A stretch of 64,000 bases of DNA from assembly GCA_027490095.1 (NCBI GenBank), contig JAIXYT010000004.1, forward strand, positions 1 through 64,000, in the 5' to 3' direction. The notes under the pieces were generated by a model. That model was given only the letters and a program-made list of their open reading frames with translations, made no database searches and was not told the DNA's origin. The position numbers and the translations under genes are program-made. The DNA is from Sphingomonadales bacterium. Lineage in GTDB: Bacteria > Pseudomonadota > Alphaproteobacteria > Sphingomonadales > Sphingomonadaceae. This document shows positions 59,730 to 64,000 of this stretch, piece after piece. Each line of letters begins with the position of its first letter. Within the stretch, counting starts at the first letter, position 1.

Positions 59730-60454
59730 TCCGGAACCGCTGCGCCCTTCAGGCGACCCACGCACAGGCGAAACAGCGGATGCCAGCGCACGGCGGCGTC
59801 CCCGATGGCGGCCTCGGCCAGCATGTGGTGCCAGTCCGCCGGCACGAAGGCCCGGCGCACCGACAGCGCGCCGTCATGCCGGACGCAGGGGTGCCAGCGC
59901 GCCACGAAGGCAAGTGCGGAAAAGCCACCCCAGGCGAACCAGTGCCGGTGCAGGTCGTTCACGAACCAGCCGTGGGACGCGGTTGCCTCCTGCCAGCGCA
60001 GCAGGCGGATCACGTCGGGCGTGGGCAGATGGTGGGTGAAGAGCGCGCTGATGATGGCGTGCGGACGCTCGGCCGGTGCCCAGTCGAACAGGTCGCCCTC
60101 GTGCCAGGTGATTTCCATATCACCGGGCGTCCGCGCCTGCGCCAGCGTGCGGCAACGCGGGTTCATGTCCACCCCCGTCAGCCGCGGCCGGAAGCCCCGC
60201 TCCGTCGCCCAGCGGTGGATCCGCCGCAGCATCCCGCCCTGCCCATAGCCAAGGTCGGCCACCCTCAGTTCGCTGCCGGCCGGCCACCCTTGCGTCAGGC
60301 GGCCCAGAAAGCCCAAGGTCGGCGGCGCTGCGAGCGTCACCAGGTTCACCGTTTCCAGATCATCCAGAACTGCGGCGAAATCCTCCAGCGGATAGTCGCG
60401 CACATCCATCCATTCGGGCTCGTCAGCCCGCACGGAAAAGTCCGGCCAGGCCAT
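59726..60454 (-). CDS. Methyltransferase of the type III PKS cluster
   Basis: The 242-residue protein has a SAM motif VADLGYGQGGMLRRIHRWATERGF and TGVDMNPRCRTLAQ, then IISALFTHHLPTPDVIRLLRW. It resembles the class of methyltransferases next to type III PKSs that O-methylate alkylresorcinol or alkylpyrone products (SrsB-like). Overlap with the flavoprotein start by ATGA and 11 bases after the PKS show co-translation. Whether the target is the ring hydroxyl is inference. Confidence 0.85.
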   Translation of the reverse strand: MAWPDFSVRADEPEWMDVRDYPLEDFAAVLDDLETVNLVTLAAPPTLGFLGRLTQGWPAGSELRVADLGYGQGGMLRRIHRWATERGFRPRLTGVDMNPRCRTLAQARTPGDMEITWHEGDLFDWAPAERPHAIISALFTHHLPTPDVIRLLRWQEATASHGWFVNDLHRHWFAWGGFSALAFVARWHPCVRHDGALSVRRAFVPADWHHMLAEAAIGDAAVRWHPLFRLCVGRLKGAAVPE

Positions 60455-60465
60455 GGTGGCTGCGG

Positions 60466-61554
60466 TCAGATCTTGCGGAAGGTGAAGGTCTCGCAGGCAA
60501 GCCCCGGCCCGAATGCCATGGCAAGCCCCGGCCCCGGGGTCGCACCCGCAATCACGCGCTGCAGCACGAACATCAGCGTCGCGCTGCTCATGTTGCCGAA
60601 GTCCTTCAGCACCCCGCGCGACCAGTCCAGCCGGCCCTTCGCAAGCTCCAGCCCCGTCTCCACCGCATCCAGGATCGCCTTGCCGCCGGCATGGACGGCA
60701 TAGATGCCATAGTCTTCCGGCTGGCGCCCGCGCAGCACGCCGTCAGGCGCATTGCGGGCCCGCTCGTCCGCCATCGCCTTCTGGATCCGCTGCGGCACAT
60801 GGCCGGACAGGTGCATGTCGAAGCCGCTGTCGCCGATGTCCCAGGTGATCAGCCCGTCGGATTCCGGAAGGGCAAAGCTCAGGAACTCGTCCAGCGCAAC
60901 GCCCTCGGGCTCGGCCGTCACCAGCGCGGCTGCACAGCCGTCGCCGAACAGCAGCATCGACAGCAGCTTCTCGACGTCGGTCGTGTCCTGGAAGTGGAGC
61001 GTGCAGAGCTCGATCGTCACCACCAGCACACGCGCGTCGGGCTGCGAGCGCACGATATGGTGCGCAAGCCGCAGCGAGTTCACGGCGGCATAACAGCCCA
61101 TGTAGCCGACGACGGTGCGCTCCACGCCCGGATCGAGGCCCAGCTGCCGGACCAGCACCTGGTCGAGCCCGGGTGCCATGAAACCCGTGCAGCTCGCCAG
61201 CACCAGGTGGGTGATGGTCGACAGGTCGGTGTCGAGGCCAAGGATCGCCTCGCCTGCCAGCTGGGGCGCCACCTCCCCGTAGCGTGCCATGCGGCGGCTG
61301 GTCGGCGGGAACTGGCCGGGGACGTAGAAACCTTCGGTGTCCGCCACGAACCCATCGGGGTTCTCGACCGGCTGGAAACTGGAAAAGCGGCGCTCGATGC
61401 CCGAGCGACCGGCCAGCCGCTTGAACAGAACGGCTTCGCGCCGACCTTCCAGAAGGCCGCCGACAAAGCGGCCGAACGCCTCGTGCACATCGTGCCGCGG
61501 AACCGCGGTGGAAATGCGGTTCACGTGCGCGACGGTGGCTTGATGAGCTTGCAT
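60466..61554 (-). CDS. Type III polyketide synthase
   Basis: The 362-residue homodimeric condensing enzyme takes an acyl-CoA starter (often long-chain) and malonyl-CoA extenders. The catalytic triad is visible: Cys in VVGYMGCYAAVNSLRL (near residue 153), His in YAVHAGGKAIL (near 287), Asn in FGNMSSATLMF (near 321). It carries TGFMAPGLDQ and LLFGDGCAAALV as in chalcone-synthase-like enzymes. The product is probably an alkylresorcinol or alkylpyrone lipid, from the associated genes. ATG 61554 and GTG 61563 are both possible starts; no good Shine-Dalgarno is seen. Confidence 0.95.
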   Translation of the reverse strand: MQAHQATVAHVNRISTAVPRHDVHEAFGRFVGGLLEGRREAVLFKRLAGRSGIERRFSSFQPVENPDGFVADTEGFYVPGQFPPTSRRMARYGEVAPQLAGEAILGLDTDLSTITHLVLASCTGFMAPGLDQVLVRQLGLDPGVERTVVGYMGCYAAVNSLRLAHHIVRSQPDARVLVVTIELCTLHFQDTTDVEKLLSMLLFGDGCAAALVTAEPEGVALDEFLSFALPESDGLITWDIGDSGFDMHLSGHVPQRIQKAMADERARNAPDGVLRGRQPEDYGIYAVHAGGKAILDAVETGLELAKGRLDWSRGVLKDFGNMSSATLMFVLQRVIAGATPGPGLAMAFGPGLACETFTFRKI

Positions 61555-61635
61555 GGCGGACACAGTGGCACAGCCTTTCGGGATGGTCGAGAAAAACGGT
61601 TGCGGCCGGCTGCGGTTCCATGCCGCTGCGCTCGA

Positions 61636-62523
61636 TCAGCTGTCCGACAGCGGATGAAGCGTCGTCACGGTCGCCGCCAGCCGTGCGCCGTCGACATGGG
61701 TGTAGCGTTCCGTCGTGGAGATGTCCGAATGCCCCAACAGCGTCTGGAGGGCGCGCAGGTCCGCCCCGTTCGCCAGCATGTGGGTTGCAAAGGCATGGCG
61801 CAGCACATGCGGTGAAATGCGTTCGGGGGCGATTCCCGCCCGCGCGCCCAGCGCCTTCACCAGCTGGTACAGCCGGATCCGGCTGAGGTGCGCCTTGCCC
61901 GAGGGAAACAGCCAGCGGCTGTCCTTGGGCACCAGCTGCAGCTGCGCCTCGACCGCCTTCAGGGCAGGCGGCGACAGCGGCACCATCCGCTCCTTGTTGC
62001 CCTTGCCGAGGACGATCGCGAAAGGCTGCGGTGGGCGGATGGCGTTGCGGGGCAGCGAGACCAGTTCGGTCGCCCTGAGCCCCGAGCCATAGAGCAGCTC
62101 CAGCAAGGCCTTCAGCCGGATCGCCTGCGGACCGGGATTTTCGGCAAGATCCGAGTCCAGCGTTGCGAACAGCCGGTCGACCTCGTCTGCCGACAGCGTC
62201 TTCGGCAGCGGGCGGCCCGGTTTCACGCCGGCAAGCGCGGCGGCCGGATTGTCGGGCCTTATCCCTTCGGCCACCAGGAAGCCGAAGAACCGTCGAAGCG
62301 CCGAGCGCTTGCGGGCAAGGCTTGCCGGCGAAAGCGTCCGCCAGCCGGCGAACAGCCGCTCCAGGTCGGCAGCTTCCGCCCCGGCCAGCCCCCCCGAAAG
62401 ATCCGCCGATGCGCCTTCGAGATCACGCCCATAGGCGGCAAGCGTGTTCTTCGCGGCCCCCCGCTCGCTCGCCAGCATGTCGAGAAACAGGGCGATCGCA
62501 CGGGAATCCGGAAGGTCGTTCAT
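61636..62523 (-). CDS. xerD: Site-specific tyrosine recombinase XerD
   Basis: XerD with XerC resolves chromosome dimers at dif. The 295-residue protein has the N-terminal SAM-like core-binding domain (FLDMLASERGAAKNTLAAYGRDLE) and the catalytic R-K-H-R-H-Y set: Arg in YGSGLRATELVSL, Lys in VLGKGNKERMVPL, His/Arg in SPHVLRHAFATHMLANGADLRALQTLLGHSDISTTERYTHV, ending with the nucleophile Tyr. It starts 5 bases after the SMP-30 gene; the ORF-track start is far upstream and is a shadow. Confidence 0.95.
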   Translation of the reverse strand: MNDLPDSRAIALFLDMLASERGAAKNTLAAYGRDLEGASADLSGGLAGAEAADLERLFAGWRTLSPASLARKRSALRRFFGFLVAEGIRPDNPAAALAGVKPGRPLPKTLSADEVDRLFATLDSDLAENPGPQAIRLKALLELLYGSGLRATELVSLPRNAIRPPQPFAIVLGKGNKERMVPLSPPALKAVEAQLQLVPKDSRWLFPSGKAHLSRIRLYQLVKALGARAGIAPERISPHVLRHAFATHMLANGADLRALQTLLGHSDISTTERYTHVDGARLAATVTTLHPLSDS

Positions 62524-62528
62524 GGGCT

Positions 62529-63443
62529 TCAGGCGTTGAAATGGAGGCGAAGGCCGGGCTCGTCCCAGCGGCAGACGGCAAGCTTGCCGGTGGTGGACAG
62601 GCACACCGCCGCATCCCTCATATCTGCGCCGCCGAAGGCGATGTTGGTCGTCAGCAGGTCCGGGAAGGCATGATAGACGACCTCGCCCGTCGCTGGGTCC
62701 GCCACCCCGATCCCGGGCCTGTCGACCAGCGTCGCCTGCGCGATCTTGCCCGACGCCAGCATCGCCAGCGAGTCGAGCAGCGTGCGCCCCGGAAAGTCGG
62801 CCACCAGCCGCCCCGGAATGGCGCCCAGCGGCGACGGCGCCACCTCTCCGGGCCCCGTAATGTCGAAGGCCAGGATGTAGCAACGGCTGCACACGGCCGC
62901 ATAGACCGTCTTCCCGTCTGGCGAGAGGCCGACGCCGTTGAAATCGGGGCCATACACCGCGCGCTTCAGCGTGGCGCCGTCGGGCGTCGCATAATAAAGC
63001 CCGCCATGGTCGGTGTGATGGTCGAAATGCTTGCCGAGGTCGGTGAACCAGAATCCGCCCTCGGCATCGAACACGATGTCGTTCGGGCCGGATAGCCGAT
63101 GCCCCTCGAAGCTGTCGTACAACCGCTCGGCCTTGCCGCTCGCGATGTCGATCCGCTCGATCCGGCCGGTCGTATACTCGTCGGCGGCGTTGCCCGGGAT
63201 CAGCAGCCCGTCCATCTGCGCCCATTTGAAGCCGCCGTTGTTGCACACATAGAGCGCCCCGTCGGGGCCGATCGCGGCGCCGTTCGGCCCGCCGCCCGGT
63301 GTTGCCACCACTTGGGTGCTGCCATCGCGGCGCACCCGGGTGATCTGGCCGCGCGCGATCTCCACCACCAGGATGGACCCATCGTCCATCATCACCGGGC
63401 CTTCCGGAAAGGCCAGGCCCTCGGCCAGAATCTCGAAATCCAT
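62529..63443 (-). CDS. SMP-30/gluconolactonase family protein
   Basis: The 304-residue six-bladed beta-propeller has the family metal/substrate residues: FPEGPVMMDDGSIL (Glu), GGGPNGAAIGPDGALYVCNN (Asn), GPNDIVFDAEGGFWFTD (Asn/Asp) and FNGVGLSPDGKTVYA. SMP-30 members hydrolyse sugar lactones; the substrate here is not fixed. GGGGAG is upstream of ATG 63443. It is divergent from rmuC and its 3' end is directly followed by xerD. Confidence 0.9.
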   Translation of the reverse strand: MDFEILAEGLAFPEGPVMMDDGSILVVEIARGQITRVRRDGSTQVVATPGGGPNGAAIGPDGALYVCNNGGFKWAQMDGLLIPGNAADEYTTGRIERIDIASGKAERLYDSFEGHRLSGPNDIVFDAEGGFWFTDLGKHFDHHTDHGGLYYATPDGATLKRAVYGPDFNGVGLSPDGKTVYAAVCSRCYILAFDITGPGEVAPSPLGAIPGRLVADFPGRTLLDSLAMLASGKIAQATLVDRPGIGVADPATGEVVYHAFPDLLTTNIAFGGADMRDAAVCLSTTGKLAVCRWDEPGLRLHFNA

Positions 63444-63532
63444 CTCCACTCCCCTTGCGCTGTTTTCACCATGCTTCCACGTGACCCCGTCCGGCACAAG
63501 CTCTGCCGAAAGAGCGTGACAGGCGAACCGTT

Positions 63533-63547
63533 GTTCGCTTAATGTTC
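63533..63547 (+). promoter_or_regulatory. Candidate LexA (SOS) box upstream of rmuC
   Basis: GTTCGCTTAATGTTC fits the alphaproteobacterial LexA consensus GTTC-N7-GTTC exactly and lies 5 bases before the rmuC ATG. It also overlaps the inverted repeat GCGAACCGTTGTTCGC (63523-63538), a Gram-positive-style CGAACN4GTTCG site. Confidence 0.5.
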
Positions 63548-63552
63548 CGGCC

Positions 63553-64000
63553 ATGTCGCCCGAAGTCCTGTCCGCTGCCATTGCAATCGTCTGCCTGCTC
63601 GCAGCCCTTGCTGCCGGATGGGCCATCTGGGGCCGGCCGCTCGGGGCGCTTCGCACCGAACTCTCCGAACGCCGCGAAGCGCTGGGCCGGGCGATCGCCG
63701 AAGTCGCCGCCTTCAAGCAGCAGGCCGAGGAGGCAAAGCCCTTCATCGGCCGCGCCGCCGAGCTGCAGGCAGCGCTCGCCGCCGCCGAATCCGCCGCCAC
63801 CGAGCGCGACCGCGCCCATGCCGACGCCCTGATCGAGCGCGACCGGGTTCATGCGCAACAGCTCGACCAGATGCGCGGCGAGTTCCAGCGCCTCGCTGCC
63901 GAGGCGCTGGAGCGCGCGCAGAAGCAGTTCACCGAACAGGCGTCCGAAACGCTGAAACTGCACCGCGCCGAGGCCGCCAAGGGCCTGACCGACAGCCGCG
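63553..64000 (+). CDS. rmuC: DNA recombination protein RmuC, N-terminal part (cut by window edge)
   Basis: About 149 residues from ATG 63553: a membrane helix (EVLSAAIAIVCLLAALAAGWAIWG), then a long coiled coil (RTELSERREALGRAIAEVAAFKQQAEEAKPF, ERDRAHADALIERDRVHAQQLDQMRGEF) typical of RmuC. RmuC suppresses inverted-repeat-based rearrangements and carries a C-terminal nuclease-like domain, which is outside the window. A candidate LexA box lies directly upstream. It is absent from the ORF track because it has no stop here. Divergent from the SMP-30 gene. Confidence 0.9.
   Translation, partial: MSPEVLSAAIAIVCLLAALAAGWAIWGRPLGALRTELSERREALGRAIAEVAAFKQQAEEAKPFIGRAAELQAALAAAESAATERDRAHADALIERDRVHAQQLDQMRGEFQRLAAEALERAQKQFTEQASETLKLHRAEAAKGLTDSR

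Overview
The window is about 64 kb of dense, high-GC chromosome, with very few gaps over 300 bases. It most likely comes from an alphaproteobacterium of the order Sphingomonadales. This rests on gene content and order: the tsaE-amgK-murU-addB-addA-trxA run, the STAS-fused MlaE transporter, PEP-CTERM tails of the form PEPATW/PEPASW followed by a hydrophobic stretch and an RRR or RGRK end, and a single-subunit-style gcvPA/gcvPB pair. The species is not identifiable from sequence reading alone. I saw no insertion sequence, phage, plasmid or CRISPR signature, so this looks like core chromosome with a few lineage-specific modules. Most long lines in the ORF track are antisense shadows. Two real genes are absent from it because they run off the window ends (secA on the left, rmuC on the right), and one real 43-codon lipoprotein gene (entericidin-like) was too short for it.

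Layout, left to right. 1-4.3 kb: truncated secA with a good promoter, argJ (arginine synthesis), a GST-like protein and thioredoxin. 4.3-15.1 kb: a tightly overlapping minus-strand run ahcY-tsaE-DUF4239-like-amgK-murU-addB-addA-trxA, which couples the methyl cycle, tRNA modification, muropeptide recycling and double-strand break repair. 15.2-24.6 kb: MscS channel, a small periplasmic protein, an S9 peptidase, a PabB-PabC fusion for folate, an aspartate aminotransferase, the MsrPQ periplasmic methionine sulfoxide repair pair, a HAD hydrolase and a secreted nuclease. 24.6-28.1 kb: a four-gene Mla-type lipid transport operon. 28.2-32 kb: tRNA-Met(CAU) with its own promoter, then isoaspartyl peptidase, a ferredoxin-reductase-like flavoprotein, nitronate monooxygenase and a small membrane protein. 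32-35.3 kb: yajC-secD-secF plus an Mth938-like gene. 35.4-40 kb: DUF815 ATPase, a small gene with a striking double palindromic operator, an acyl-CoA dehydrogenase and a second S9 peptidase. 40-42.2 kb: M23 peptidase, bactofilin and a collagen-like lipoprotein. 42.3-48.5 kb: msrA and the glycine cleavage operon, led by a tandem glycine riboswitch and carrying an extra methyltransferase gene. 48.7-52.3 kb: a PEP-CTERM protein, entericidin-like lipoprotein, quinone oxidoreductase and acyl-CoA synthetase. 52.4-57.7 kb: a response regulator, a LysM-FecR-glycine-rich-PEP-CTERM surface protein and a CHASE2 histidine kinase in one operon. 58.2-64 kb: SWIB-domain protein, a three-gene type III polyketide synthase cluster, xerD, an SMP-30 family protein and the start of rmuC with a candidate LexA box.

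The best candidates for an under-described system are two. One is the response regulator/FecR-PEP-CTERM/CHASE2 kinase operon, which looks like a signalling circuit built around an exported glycine-rich protein. The other is the type III PKS/methyltransferase/flavoprotein operon, organised like the Streptomyces SrsABC phenolic-lipid pathway. The M23-bactofilin-collagen-like lipoprotein set and the double palindrome inside the promoter of the small gene at 36.26 kb also deserve attention. All functional statements come from motif and family recognition by eye; no database search was run.
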